From NCBI RefSeq assembly GCF_026241095.1, contig NZ_JAPFGB010000002.1, positions 115,823-179,822 on the forward strand: a DNA stretch of 64,000 nucleotides, written 5' to 3'. The notes beneath the pieces were generated by a model, which saw nothing but the letters and a program-made list of their open reading frames with translations, was not told the DNA's origin and made no database searches. The stretch is from Saccharopolyspora sp. NFXS83. Its GTDB lineage: Bacteria; Actinomycetota; Actinomycetes; Mycobacteriales; Pseudonocardiaceae. The position numbers and the translations under genes were made by a program. This document shows, piece by piece, positions 18,101-28,213 of this stretch. Each line of letters starts with the position of its first letter. Positions within the stretch are counted from its first letter, which is position 1.

Positions 18101-20170
18101 GCTCGGCTCGGTGCGGCCGAAGAGCACGAGCCGGGCTCGCGCGGTCGCGGCCAGCCCGGCGGCCAGGGCACGGCCGATGCCACCGGCACCACCGCTGATC
18201 AGGTAGACCCCTCCGTCGCGCACCTGGGGTTCGCCCAGCGTGACCTCCGCGTACCGGCGCACGAACCGACCGCCGTCGTCGTGGCGCACCCACGGCTCGC
18301 CGTGCGCGGCGAGTTCGCCGAGCAGGCGCTCGGCGTCGGGGAGCCGATGGCACTCGATCGCGGTCAGGGTCACCCTTGGTTGCTCCAGCCGGACGGTGCG
18401 CGCCATTCCCGCCACGGCCGCGGCCACCAGCGGCCCCGAGACGTGCACGACGGACGAGTGCTCCCGGCCCGGCCGAGCAGACAAGGCCTGCACCAGTGCG
18501 AGCACCTCGGCGCAGGCCCGCTCGACGGCTTCGGCGACGTCGGGGGTCTCCTGCGGGCCGAGGTGCAGCACACCGCTCGGCGCGAGCCCCTGCCCCGCCA
18601 GCTCGGCGAGCAGTCGTCTCAGGTCATCAGCCGAGTCGGGTCGAATCTCGTACTCGTGCGCGGAGACCTCGCGGAACGCGTCGCCGGGCCGAGCCACGAC
18701 GGCCGGACAGGCGAGCCCTTCGACGAAGTCCCGCCGAGCTCCCACCACCAGCAGCGTTCCCGTCCACTGCGGACGTTCCGGCTCCGCTCGCTCCCACCGC
18801 CCCTGCAGCACGAACGCCGCACCGGACAGCGAGCTTCCGCCACCCTCGCCGGGTTCGGCGGACCCTCCGGGCCGCGCGGGCCGGAACGGCACGTCCGCGA
18901 CGTCCGCGGCCCCCGTTCCGATGTGCCCGGGTCCGTGACCGCGCAGCGCGGGGTCCGGCATCGCGGTCCCGGGGAGCACGTCCAGCAGGTACTCGGACAC
19001 GTCGCCCGGCGTCGGGTACTCGAACAGCAACGTCGGGTACAGGTCGATGTGCCACCGGGCCTCCATCGCGCGGACCAGCGCCAGCAGCTGCGCCGACTCC
19101 AGGCCCAGGTCGTAGAAGCCGCGTTCGGGGTCGACGTCGAGTTCCGGGTCCTCCGCCACGTCCCGGACGACCGCGGCGACCTCCCGGCGGACCGCGGCGA
19201 GATCCGCTCCCGCGGCTCGGACGGGTTCGTCCGACGAGGTGAGCGGCGCGTCCCCGGGACCGGCGATCTCCGGCAGCGCGGGCGAGGCGCCCTCCGCCTC
19301 GGACCGGGCGGTGCCGGACTCCGCGAGGCTCGCAAGGCGGGTGATCGAGGCGCGCGTCCGCACCCGTTTCAACGACAGCCCCGTGAACAGCGCGGCCTGC
19401 CGCCCGTCCGGCCGGTGCAGGGCGAGGTCCGCCCGGAAGACGTCGTCGCCGCGAGCGGGGATGACGCGCAGGTCCACCAGGCACCGGTCGCCGAGCGGAC
19501 CCCACGCCCGGAACGACTCGATGTGCAGCGGGATCAGCGGCCGGGTTTCCCAGGGCTCGCCGTCGAAGGCGAGCGCGTAGGCCTGCATCGTCGACCCGTC
19601 CAGCAGCGCCGGGTGCAGCAGGAAGTCCTCGACCCCCGCCGCGGCTTCCGAGCCGAGCGCGATGTCGGCCAGCAACCCGCCCGGATCCTCGCGCAGCACG
19701 CCGTGGCACCTCATGAACTCGCGATGCTCGATCTCGGCGGCACGGCCACGCGCGTACACCTGCTCGACGTCGATCACCTCACCGTCGGGCCGCTCGCCGA
19801 GCACCCGGTCCACCGGCGGCGCGTCGTAGTGCAGCCACGCCTCCAGGTGCCGAGTCCACTCCTCGTCGAGCGGCGCGCCGTGGGAGAGCACCCGGCTGCG
19901 CGCCACCACCCGGTGCCCGGTGCCGTCCGGGAGGAGTTCGACGTGCAGTTCCCGGTCGAACCCGTCGCCGATCACCGCGGGTTCGACGAACAGCACGTCG
20001 CGCAGTTCGGTGCGTTCCAGCGGGAAGTCGTGCTCCGCCAGGGTCCGGTGGACCAGGTCCAGGAACGTCACTCCCGGAAGGGTGCGCACCCCGTGCACCC
20101 GGTGGTCGTCGACCAGCGGGTTGTCCCCGGTCAGCAGCACCGTGCAGGTGATCGTCCGGTGCGATGACAT
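6185..20170 (-). CDS. Trans-AT polyketide synthase, multimodular (DH-ACP-KR-KS-KR-MT-ACP-KS-KR-ACP-KS-ACP)
   Basis: A 4661-aa assembly-line protein without acyltransferases. Approximate order by residue: DH (HRVHGVRTLP near 25); ACP (GLESAQL, 358); KR (SGGAGGIG, 662); KS (TMCSSSL, 1062); an ACP-like insert with Ala for the pantetheine Ser (LGLDAADL, 1390); KR (VGGAGGIG, 1865); C-methyltransferase (LEVGSGTGG, 2290); ACP (YGFDS, 2518); KS (CSSSL, 2771); KR (GGAGDIG, 3432); ACP (FGFDS, 3718); KS (TACSSSL, 3988); ACP (FGVDS, 4508); C-terminal docking helices (ISVDDALAELQ). The frame stays open to 20539, but I chose ATG 20170 because GGGGAG lies just upstream, the upstream gene stops at 20194, and the DH begins there. 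The first DH works with the KS ending the preceding protein. The last module has only KS and ACP, so it leaves a beta-keto group or does not extend. Confidence 0.93.
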
Positions 20171-20193
20171 GTCTTCTCCCCAGCTCGCCACGG

Positions 20194-23100
20194 TCAGCCC
20201 GCTTCCGGAAAGTGCAGATCGAGACGCGCCGAACGCGGTGGTGCGGCGGGAATCCCCGCTGCGGCGGGCGTCGCCGAGCGGAACCAGTAGCGCCGCCGCC
20301 GGTACCGGGGCGCGGGCAGCGGTTCGCGGCGCGCCTGCGCTTGGTCCGCTCGGCGCAGCACGAGGTGCGCGTTGGTACCGCCGAACCCGAAGGCGCTCAC
20401 CGCGGCCCTCGCTCGTCCGCCATCGGGGCCGAACGGGGTGGTCTCGGTGACGGGGAAGAACGGCGAGCGGCCGAACTCGAACCGCGGGTTCGGCGTGCGG
20501 CAGTGCAACGTCGGCGGCAGCACGCCGTGCCGGAGGCACTGCACGACCTTGATCAGCCCGGCGGCCCCGGCGGCGCTGAGCAGGTGCCCCATGTTCGACT
20601 TGACGCTGCCGATCCCGCAGAACCCGCGTTCCGCGGTGTGCTCGCGGAAGACAGCGGTGAGCGCCTGGAGCTCGATCGGGTCGCCGATCATGGTGCCGGT
20701 GCCGTGCGCTTCGACGTAGCCGATGGTGCCGGGGTCGATGCGACCGCGGCGCAGGACCTCACCGATCAGCGCCCGCTGCGCCTTGCCGCTGGGAGTGGTG
20801 TGGCCCATCGTGCGGCCGTCGTTGTTGACCCCGGAGGACTCGATCACGGCCAGCACCCGGTCGCCGTCGCGCTCGGCCGCATCCAGCCGCTTGAGCAGCA
20901 CCATGCCCGCGCCTTCCCCCGGCACGAACCCGTCCGCGGCCTCGTCGAAAGTGCGGCAGCGGCCGGTCGGCGACAGCGCTTTGCCCGCGCTGAGCACCAG
21001 GTAGGGCTCTTCGTCGAGCAGCAGGTCCACCCCGCCGGCCAGCGCCATCTCGGACTCGCCCAGCGCCAGGCTCTGCGCCGCCAGGTGCACGGTGACCAAG
21101 GAGGACGAACACGCGCTGTCGACCACCATGTTCGGACCGTTGAGGTCGAAGTGGTGTGACAGGTGCGCGGCGATGAAGTTCTGGTTGGTCCCGATGATCG
21201 CCTCACGCGGCAGCGGGCGGAGGTGCTCGTGGTAGTTGCCGGTGCGGGAACCGACGAACACCCCGACTCCCCTTCCGCGGAGTTCGTCGTCGGCGTAGCC
21301 CGCGTCGCGGAAGCACTCGGTGCCGACCTCCAGCGCCTTGCGCACCAGCGGATCGAGCTGGCGGGCCGTGGTCTCGTCGAAGCCGAAGAACTCCGGGTCG
21401 AAGTCGGCGGCGTCGGCGAGGAACCCGCCCCACTTGCTGAGGCTTCGCTGCGGCTCTCCCGCCGCCGAGTACAGCGCCGTCGCGTCCCACCGGTCGGCGG
21501 GTACCTCGCCGACCAGGTCCCGCCCGGCGAGCAGGTTGCGCCAGTAGGCTTCCGGATCAGCCGATCCCGGGAAGCGGCACGCCATTCCGATGATCGCGAT
21601 CGGAACCGGCCCGTCCGGCCCGCTCGGCTGAACGCGAGGTCCCGGGTCCGGTGCCCGCGCAGGCAGGCGTTCGGCCAAGGCGGCGGCGAACTCGCCGAAC
21701 GTCGGGTGCTCCTGCACGAGACTCGGATCGACGGGTTCTCCGAGCGCGTCCTCCAACGCGGCCACCAGCTCGGCCAGCAGCAGCGAGTCGACGCCGAGGT
21801 CCGTGAACGCCACGTCAGCCCGCAGCTCGGACGGGTCGACCTTGAGCGTTCGGGCCACCACTTCCGCCAGCGGTTCGACGGCGGCAGGCGCGGCCACGTG
21901 CCCCGGGCTCCGCGACCCATCGCTGCGCGCGGATCCGGACCGGGGTTCGCGGTTCGGCGCGAGCCGGAGCTCGTCCGCGCGCACCAGGGATCGGTCCGCT
22001 CGGCACGGCAGCAGCACCGGGTGCCCCTCGACGCGCAACGCGGCGTCGAGCAGGTGCAGCGCGTCCCGCTCGGCGAGGTCCGGGATGCCCAGCTCGGCGC
22101 TGGCGCTGCCCCGGTCGCGCCCCATTCCGACGTCCCGCCACAACGGCCACTGCAACGACCGCACCGCGCAGTCCGGATGCGCGGAGTGCTGCTCGGCGAA
22201 GTCGTCCAGCACCAGGTTCGCCGCCGAGTAGTCGGCGTACCCGGAACCGAGCCGCGGCAACGCCGAAGCGACGGAGGAGAACAGCACCACCAGTCGCGGC
22301 AACCGGGAACCGAGCGCGGACCACACGGCGTGCACGCCACCGGCCTTGGGTGCCAGCACCCGGCGGCGGTCGGTCGCGGACCTGGCCGTCAGCGAACGGG
22401 GCTCGTCCATCACCCCCGCGCAGTGGAACACCGCGGAGATGCCGCCCGACGCGGCGCGCACGCCGTTGAACAGCTTGCGCAACGACGGCACGTCGGCGAG
22501 CTCATGCGTGCGCACCGTGACCACGACATCGCCCGCGATCAGGTCGAGCAGGCCCGAGAGGGTGCGGCGCAACCGCGGTTCGACGGTCTCGTCCCCGGCC
22601 AGCGAAGCCCACCGGGTGCGGGGCGGCAGCCTCCGCCTGCCGATCAGCACCAGCCGCGCCACCCCGCGCCGGGCGAGCTCGGCGGCCAGCCGCAGGCCGA
22701 TCTCCCCGGTCCCCCCGGTGATCACGACGGTTCCGCCGGCGAGGTCGTCGAGCGGGGACTGCGCGGAGGCGTCGGGGCGCGCGAACCGCGGCAGCGGGCA
22801 CAGGCGCACGCCGCCCTGGTAGCGCACCTCCGTCTCCCGGTCCGCGATGGCCGCTTCGGCGCGCACGGCAGCGGCGAGCTCCTCCGGGCCGCCGTCCACG
22901 CGGACCGTGCGAGCGCGCACCTCGGCGAACTCGGCAGAGACCATCCGGTAGAACCCCGCCACGGCGGTGCGCGTCGGGCCGCTGACGTGCAGGCAGGTGC
23001 GGAGGGTTCGGCGGTGTTCGGACAGAACGGCGCTCAGCAACGAGATTCGAGGTTCGTCGACCGCGTCGGGCGCGGCCGACGGCCAGTCCACCAGGTCGAT

Positions 23101-26100
23101 GAGGCCGGTGACGGCTTCGCCGTCCGGGAGCTCCGGCATCGCGGCAGCGTTCTCTCCGACCGCCACCCGAACCGTTCGCACGCCCGCACCTAGCACGGTC
23201 GTGGGCAAGTCGAGGCCTCGTTCGGGGACCAGGACGAGGCAGATGCCCTGCGCGGGCCCCTGGCCCTGCTCCGGGGTGCTGGGAGCCCAGCTCCAACCGA
23301 TGAACTCCGGTCCGGCCGACGCGGCGACCTCGGATTCCGCACGGGATTCCGCGGCTGCTGGGATCGTCACCCGGGGTTCGGCCGGGGCGAGTCCCGCGCG
23401 TGGCGGGTTCCCGGACCCCGCGGCGGATTCCGGCTCCGGCGCCGCCTCGATCCAATGCCGGGTTCGGCGGAACGGGTAAGTGGGCAGCGCCACGCGCCGC
23501 GCCCGCGCCCCGGCGGCAGCCCAATCCACTTCTGCTCCGGCGGTCCACTCGGCGGCCGTTCCGGGCGAAGGGACCGGCGGGTCCTCCGGCGTGAAGTCGC
23601 GCAACCGGGCCGCGAGCTCCTCCACCGTGCTCACCTCGAACACCACCCGGCTTCGCAGCGACGCCCGGCCGGTCCGCAAGGTGTGCGCGATATCCGCCAG
23701 CGACGGGTGATCGGGCCGCAGCACCACGCGCAGCAGGTTGCGCACGACCTCTGCCAGCACCTGCGGCGTGCGGGCCGACAGCGGCACGAGCACCGGCGCG
23801 GCAGGGCCGTCCGCGGGGTCTCCCGCCCCGTTGGCCGACGTCGGCCCCTCCGGTCGCACCGGGGGCTCTTCGAGCACCACGTGCGCGTTGCTGCCACCCA
23901 TCCCGAAGGAGCTGACCCCCGCCCTGCGGGGCAGCTCCGCCCCGTCAACGCCGACGATCCTCGGCCACTCCGCACGCTCGACCTGCACGCGCAACGGAGA
24001 CCCGTCGAGCTTGATCATGGGGTTGAGCCGGCGCGCGGAGCTCGTCGCGGGCAGCGTTCCGTTCCTCATCGCGAGGATGACCTTGATCATCCCGGCGATC
24101 CCTGCGGCGGCCTCCAGATGGCCGATGTTCGCCTTCACCGACCCCACGCCGCAGTGCGGCGAGTCGGGCGCCGATCGGCCCCAGCGCCGGTGGAGCCGTT
24201 CGAAGGCCCGCACCATGCCCTGCACTTCGATGGGGTCGCCGAGCCGGGTGCCGGTGCCGTGGGCTTCGAGGTAGCCCACCGTGGCGGGATCGACCCCGGA
24301 TCGCTCGTAGGCGTCGACCAGCAGGTCGGCCTGGGCGTCCGCGTTCGGCGCGGTCAACGACTGGGCGCGCCCCCCGTGGTTCGCAGCCGCACCACGCAGC
24401 ACCGCGTGCACCGGGTCCCCGTCCGCCAGCGCCCGGTCCAGCGGTTTGAGCAGGACCGCGCACACCCCTTCACCGCGCACGTACCCGTCGGCTTCGTCGT
24501 CGAACGTGCCGCACCGCCCGCGGGGGCTCAGCGCGCCGGTCCGCGCGTACGCCTCGTGGCGACCGGGATGGCAGATCACGTTCACACCGCCCACCAGGGC
24601 CTGATCGCAACGTCCCGCGCGCAGCGCCTCCACCGCCTCCACCACCGCGACGAGGGAGGACGAGCACAACGTGTCGACCGCGACGCTCGGTCCGTGAAAA
24701 CCGAAGAAGAACGAGGCGCGGTTCGGAATGATCGATGGCGAGGTGCCGACGCTCGAATGCGGTTCGGCTCGGGATGACCGTTCGCGGACCAGGTCCGCGT
24801 AGTCGGTGTGGCACGCGCCGACGTACACCCCGGTCCGGCTGCCCTCCAGTGCCGTGGCGTCCAGCCCCGCGTCTTCGAACGCTTCCCAGGCCACTTCCAA
24901 GAACAACCGCTGCTGCGGGTCCATCAACTCCGCCTCGCGCGGTGAGATGCGGAAGAAGGCGTGGTCGAAGCGCTTGATGTCGTCGAGCAGCCCCGCGCGG
25001 GCGGGAGCGTCCGGATGGTCGGCGGTGTCCCAGCGATCGGCGGGGATGTCGCGAATCGCCTCCTCGCCCCGCTCCAGCAGTTCCCACAGCTTCGCCGGGG
25101 TCTCCGCACCGGGGAATCGGCCCGCCACGCCCACCACCGCGATCCGGTCGGCGCTCGCGCGCCGGGGACGGGTGCGTGCCACCGGGCGCTCGGAGCGTTC
25201 ACCTCGCAGAACCCGCGCCAGATCGCTCGCGGTGAAGGACTGGAACAGCGCGCTCGGGTCGACCGGTTCGCCGATCTCCGCCGCCGCTTCGGCGGCGAAC
25301 GCGGTGAGGCTGAAGCTGTCCAGCCCCAGCGACCGGAGGTCGTCGTCCGCCCCGAAGCTGCCCGCCGGGACGTCCAGCGCGCGCGCCAAGTGCGGCAACA
25401 GACGTCCTGCCAGATCACCGGAACCCGCTGGAACGGCCTTGGTTTCGGGCACGTTCACCGCCGCGGGCCGGTCTCCCCACAGGACGGCGAAACCACTGTC
25501 CGGCCGGATCCGCTTGACCGTCTCGATCCGCGCGATCGGCGCCCCGTCGCTCTCCCGGAGCAAGGTGGTGCGCGACCGGAACCGGTGACCGGTCTCGAAC
25601 CGGCAGGAATCGAGCCGGTAGACGACGGAGTCGTCGGCCCCGCAGTTGGCCAGGTAGATCAGATCGCGCTCGACCGTGGCCGCGTCCACGGCCCAGTCCG
25701 CGCCACCCGTCCCGAGCACGTCGTGCAGGTAGGCACGTTCGCAATGATCGTTCACGTGCGGGTACGACGCGAAGTACAGCAACCCCGCGCCGTTCACGTC
25801 GACGTACGGGTTGAGCTCGTACACCTGGGTGAACCGGGCGTCGGCGGGCTCCACCGGGGAGCCGCCGTGCGCGCGGAACTCGTGGTGGAACTCCCGGTGC
25901 TGAGCGGTCGGTTCCGGGGCGGCACCCACCGGGTGCTGGACCGGCACGCCCGGTACCAGGAGGTTGCCGGCGGAGCGCCGGACGAACACCGTCATGAGCC
26001 GCGCCTCGATGCGGTGCGCACCGCTGGTGAGCTCGACGTCGCTGACGACGGTGTGCTCGTCCAACCGGGCGGCTCGCCCTCGCAGGACCCCTTCGTCGTC

Positions 26101-26319
26101 CTCCTGGAAAGCCCGGAGCGAGTCCGGGGCGTGCAGCCGCACGCGCACGAAAGCCGGTAGCAGCCGCTCGCCGCGATCGTCGGTCAGCGACGTCACCGCG
26201 GTGTCGTGCTGCTCACCGATCAGTTCCCAGTGCAGATCTCCTGCGTCCTTGAGGAACCAGTTCTCCGACAACCCGCCCGCCGCCAGGTGCGGCAGCGCCA
26301 GGCGCACGTTCCTGCTCAC
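20194..26319 (-). CDS. Trans-AT polyketide synthase starter protein: LnmK-like - ACP - KS - KR - ACP - KS
   Basis: Likely first protein of the line (2041 aa). Residues 1-300 resemble the LnmK/Pnap_2097 double-hotdog family (GGLSENWFLKDAGDLHW). LnmK itself is an acyltransferase/decarboxylase that turns methylmalonyl-CoA into propionyl-ACP. Then follow an ACP (LGLDSFSL, 334), KS (DTLCSSSL near 552, EAHGTGT, NIGHLE), a post-KS linker, KR (TGGTGEIG at 1201, DYSAAN near 1364), ACP (LGVDSLL, near 1510) and a terminal KS (DSACSSSL, near 1730). The terminal KS pairs with the DH that starts the next protein. No AT domain is seen. The start is GTG 26319, chosen because the LnmK family begins here; its ribosome-binding site is weak. 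That the N-terminal domain loads the starter unit is inference from position and family. Confidence 0.9.
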   Translation of the reverse strand: MSRNVRLALPHLAAGGLSENWFLKDAGDLHWELIGEQHDTAVTSLTDDRGERLLPAFVRVRLHAPDSLRAFQEDDEGVLRGRAARLDEHTVVSDVELTSGAHRIEARLMTVFVRRSAGNLLVPGVPVQHPVGAAPEPTAQHREFHHEFRAHGGSPVEPADARFTQVYELNPYVDVNGAGLLYFASYPHVNDHCERAYLHDVLGTGGADWAVDAATVERDLIYLANCGADDSVVYRLDSCRFETGHRFRSRTTLLRESDGAPIARIETVKRIRPDSGFAVLWGDRPAAVNVPETKAVPAGSGDLAGRLLPHLARALDVPAGSFGADDDLRSLGLDSFSLTAFAAEAAAEIGEPVDPSALFQSFTASDLARVLRGERSERPVARTRPRRASADRIAVVGVAGRFPGAETPAKLWELLERGEEAIRDIPADRWDTADHPDAPARAGLLDDIKRFDHAFFRISPREAELMDPQQRLFLEVAWEAFEDAGLDATALEGSRTGVYVGACHTDYADLVRERSSRAEPHSSVGTSPSIIPNRASFFFGFHGPSVAVDTLCSSSLVAVVEAVEALRAGRCDQALVGGVNVICHPGRHEAYARTGALSPRGRCGTFDDEADGYVRGEGVCAVLLKPLDRALADGDPVHAVLRGAAANHGGRAQSLTAPNADAQADLLVDAYERSGVDPATVGYLEAHGTGTRLGDPIEVQGMVRAFERLHRRWGRSAPDSPHCGVGSVKANIGHLEAAAGIAGMIKVILAMRNGTLPATSSARRLNPMIKLDGSPLRVQVERAEWPRIVGVDGAELPRRAGVSSFGMGGSNAHVVLEEPPVRPEGPTSANGAGDPADGPAAPVLVPLSARTPQVLAEVVRNLLRVVLRPDHPSLADIAHTLRTGRASLRSRVVFEVSTVEELAARLRDFTPEDPPVPSPGTAAEWTAGAEVDWAAAGARARRVALPTYPFRRTRHWIEAAPEPESAAGSGNPPRAGLAPAEPRVTIPAAAESRAESEVAASAGPEFIGWSWAPSTPEQGQGPAQGICLVLVPERGLDLPTTVLGAGVRTVRVAVGENAAAMPELPDGEAVTGLIDLVDWPSAAPDAVDEPRISLLSAVLSEHRRTLRTCLHVSGPTRTAVAGFYRMVSAEFAEVRARTVRVDGGPEELAAAVRAEAAIADRETEVRYQGGVRLCPLPRFARPDASAQSPLDDLAGGTVVITGGTGEIGLRLAAELARRGVARLVLIGRRRLPPRTRWASLAGDETVEPRLRRTLSGLLDLIAGDVVVTVRTHELADVPSLRKLFNGVRAASGGISAVFHCAGVMDEPRSLTARSATDRRRVLAPKAGGVHAVWSALGSRLPRLVVLFSSVASALPRLGSGYADYSAANLVLDDFAEQHSAHPDCAVRSLQWPLWRDVGMGRDRGSASAELGIPDLAERDALHLLDAALRVEGHPVLLPCRADRSLVRADELRLAPNREPRSGSARSDGSRSPGHVAAPAAVEPLAEVVARTLKVDPSELRADVAFTDLGVDSLLLAELVAALEDALGEPVDPSLVQEHPTFGEFAAALAERLPARAPDPGPRVQPSGPDGPVPIAIIGMACRFPGSADPEAYWRNLLAGRDLVGEVPADRWDATALYSAAGEPQRSLSKWGGFLADAADFDPEFFGFDETTARQLDPLVRKALEVGTECFRDAGYADDELRGRGVGVFVGSRTGNYHEHLRPLPREAIIGTNQNFIAAHLSHHFDLNGPNMVVDSACSSSLVTVHLAAQSLALGESEMALAGGVDLLLDEEPYLVLSAGKALSPTGRCRTFDEAADGFVPGEGAGMVLLKRLDAAERDGDRVLAVIESSGVNNDGRTMGHTTPSGKAQRALIGEVLRRGRIDPGTIGYVEAHGTGTMIGDPIELQALTAVFREHTAERGFCGIGSVKSNMGHLLSAAGAAGLIKVVQCLRHGVLPPTLHCRTPNPRFEFGRSPFFPVTETTPFGPDGGRARAAVSAFGFGGTNAHLVLRRADQAQARREPLPAPRYRRRRYWFRSATPAAAGIPAAPPRSARLDLHFPEAG

Positions 26320-26800
26320 CGCGCTGGAACGGGTCGCGCAGGAAGGGGCCTTACCCGCCGCTCGGACGTGCGCGGGCGTGATCGAACAACCGCCATGTCA
26401 TCCTCGTGGTCACCGGAAGTCCCGCCGAAGCCCGGGTGGGCCGACGAGTCGTGGATGCGATGCGGGGACCGCCGTTCACTCCGTCCTCGGGAACGGGCCG
26501 CTGTTCCACGGCCGAGCAGCCCCCTGAGCCCGGAAAGTCCGCGATCCTCCCCAGTTTCGCGCCTCGTCCCGATCCGCCTCCGCAGGAGCTACCGGGTCGG
26601 GCACCGGCTCAGCATAGGCAGCCGACAGCCGTGTTCGACTGATCGCGCTGAGCGCTCGAACAGCCCGGAACCGGGACCGGCGGTGTCCAACTGTGGCCGG
26701 TCGGTCCGGTTGGACGGCGACGTGCCGCCACCGGTAGATCGTCAGGGAAAACCCGGCTTCCGCGGAATTCCCGAACGAACCTGCGAGGTGATCGTCGCAA
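26320..26800. other. Divergent intergenic region between PKS starter gene and ccr
   Basis: 481 bp with no convincing gene on either strand. It must hold the promoters of the leftward PKS operon and of the rightward reductase gene. I see no clear -35/-10 pair or palindrome. The only signal I trust is GAGGTG shortly before the ATG at 26801. Confidence 0.6.
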
Positions 26801-28138
26801 ATGGACGAACTGGTGAACGCGATCGCGCACGGAGCGGGGGCGGACGAGATCGCCGGGCTCCCGATCCCCGAGTCGTACTCGGGCGCGGTGCTGCACACCG
26901 ACGAGGTCGACATGTTCAGCGGCGTGCCCTCCGCCGACAAGGACCCGGCGAAGTCGATCCACGTCGAGCAGGTGCCCACGCCCGAGCCCGGGCACGGCGA
27001 GGCGATCATCGCGGTGATGGCCAGCGCCATCAACTACAACACCGTGTGGAGCGCGCTGTTCGAGCCGATCCCCACGTTCGCGTTCCTCAAGCGGTTCGGC
27101 CGCAGCCCCGAAGGCGCCCGGCACGACCTCCCCTACCACGTGGTGGGTTCGGACCTCTCCGGCGTGGTGCTGCGCGTCGGCCCCGGCGTGCGGCGGTGGA
27201 AACCCGGCGACCGGGTGGTCGCGCACTGCTTGTCCACCGGCTTGGAATCCGCGGACGGCCACGACGACGCGATGCTCGACCCGGAGCAGCGGATCTGGGG
27301 TTATGAGACGAACTTCGGCGGGCTGGCCCAGCTCTCCCTGGTGCGTGCCAACCAGTTGATGCCCAAACCACGGCATCTCACGTGGGAAGAGGCGGCCTGC
27401 TCCGGGTTGGTGCACTCGACCGCCTATCGCCAGCTCGTCTCGCGCAACGGCGCGCGCATGAAGCAGGGCGACAACGTCCTGGTGTGGGGTGCCGGTGGTG
27501 GCCTGGGCTCGTACGCGGTGCAGCTGGTGCGCAACGGGGGCGGAATCCCGATCTGCGTCGTGTCGAATCCGCAGAAGGCGGAGCTGGTGCGCTCGCTGGG
27601 CGCCGAGGCGGTGATCGACCGCGCCGCCGAAGGCTACGCGTTCTGGAAGGACGAGCACACGCCGGACCCGGCGGAGTGGAAGCGGTTCGGGTCGCACATC
27701 CGGGACCTCACCGGTGGCGAGGACGTGGACATCGTGCTGGAGCACCCGGGCAGGGAGACCTTCGGCGCGAGCGTGTTCGTGACCCGGCGCGGCGGAACCG
27801 TCGTCACTTGCGCGTCGACCTCCGGCTACCAGCACCTCTACGACAACCGCTACCTGTGGATGTCGCTGAAGCGCATCATCGGCAGCCACTTCGCCAACTA
27901 CCGGGAGGCGTGGGAGGCGAACCGCCTGGTGTGCAAGGGCATGATCCACCCGACGCTGTCGGAGGTGCACCGGCTCCCGCAGGTCGGCGGAGCGGTCGCC
28001 GCCGTCCACCGCAACGACCACAGCGGCAAGGTCGGGGTGTTGTGCCTCGCGCCGGAGCAGGGTCTCGGGGTCGAGGATCCGGAGTTCCGCGAACGGCACG
28101 CCACCGCCATCAACCGCTTCCGCTCCCCGGCTTCGTGA
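26801..28138 (+). CDS. ccr: Crotonyl-CoA carboxylase/reductase
   Basis: NADPH-dependent reductive carboxylation of an enoyl-CoA (crotonyl-CoA or longer) to an alkylmalonyl-CoA. The 445 residues match the full length of the family. Typical stretches include INYNTVWSALFEPIPTFAF, the cofactor loop WGAGGGLGSYAVQLV and SHFANYREAWEANRL, with the Asn and His of the CO2 pocket kept. The pocket Phe-Glu pair of actinomycete enzymes reads Tyr-Glu here (WGYETNFGG). The start has GAGGTG upstream. The gene diverges from the PKS operon. Position suggests it feeds the PKS with an unusual extender, or a starter that the LnmK-like domain could decarboxylate; this is inference. A role in primary ethylmalonyl-CoA metabolism is the alternative. 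Confidence 0.92.
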   Translation: MDELVNAIAHGAGADEIAGLPIPESYSGAVLHTDEVDMFSGVPSADKDPAKSIHVEQVPTPEPGHGEAIIAVMASAINYNTVWSALFEPIPTFAFLKRFGRSPEGARHDLPYHVVGSDLSGVVLRVGPGVRRWKPGDRVVAHCLSTGLESADGHDDAMLDPEQRIWGYETNFGGLAQLSLVRANQLMPKPRHLTWEEAACSGLVHSTAYRQLVSRNGARMKQGDNVLVWGAGGGLGSYAVQLVRNGGGIPICVVSNPQKAELVRSLGAEAVIDRAAEGYAFWKDEHTPDPAEWKRFGSHIRDLTGGEDVDIVLEHPGRETFGASVFVTRRGGTVVTCASTSGYQHLYDNRYLWMSLKRIIGSHFANYREAWEANRLVCKGMIHPTLSEVHRLPQVGGAVAAVHRNDHSGKVGVLCLAPEQGLGVEDPEFRERHATAINRFRSPAS

Positions 28139-28147
28139 CGATAGGGC

Positions 28148-28172
28148 GCCCCGGAGCGGTACCGCTCGGGGC
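28148..28172. terminator. Candidate bidirectional terminator hairpin
   Basis: Inverted repeat GCCCCGGAGCGG / CCGCTCGGGGC with one bulged G and a 2-base loop, lying between the convergent ends of ccr (28138) and btmM (28214). There is no T-run, which is common in high-GC actinomycetes. Position and stem strength support termination of one or both transcripts. Confidence 0.55.
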
Positions 28173-28213
28173 CCCGCGGGAAGAAGACCGGCGGCTCGGG
28201 AGCGCGCTGTGCG

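Noticed and set aside
20171..20539. N-terminal extension of the 4661-residue PKS
   Set aside because: It overlaps the end of the upstream PKS gene and reads as out-of-frame sequence; a good ribosome-binding site and the DH start place the true start at 20170.
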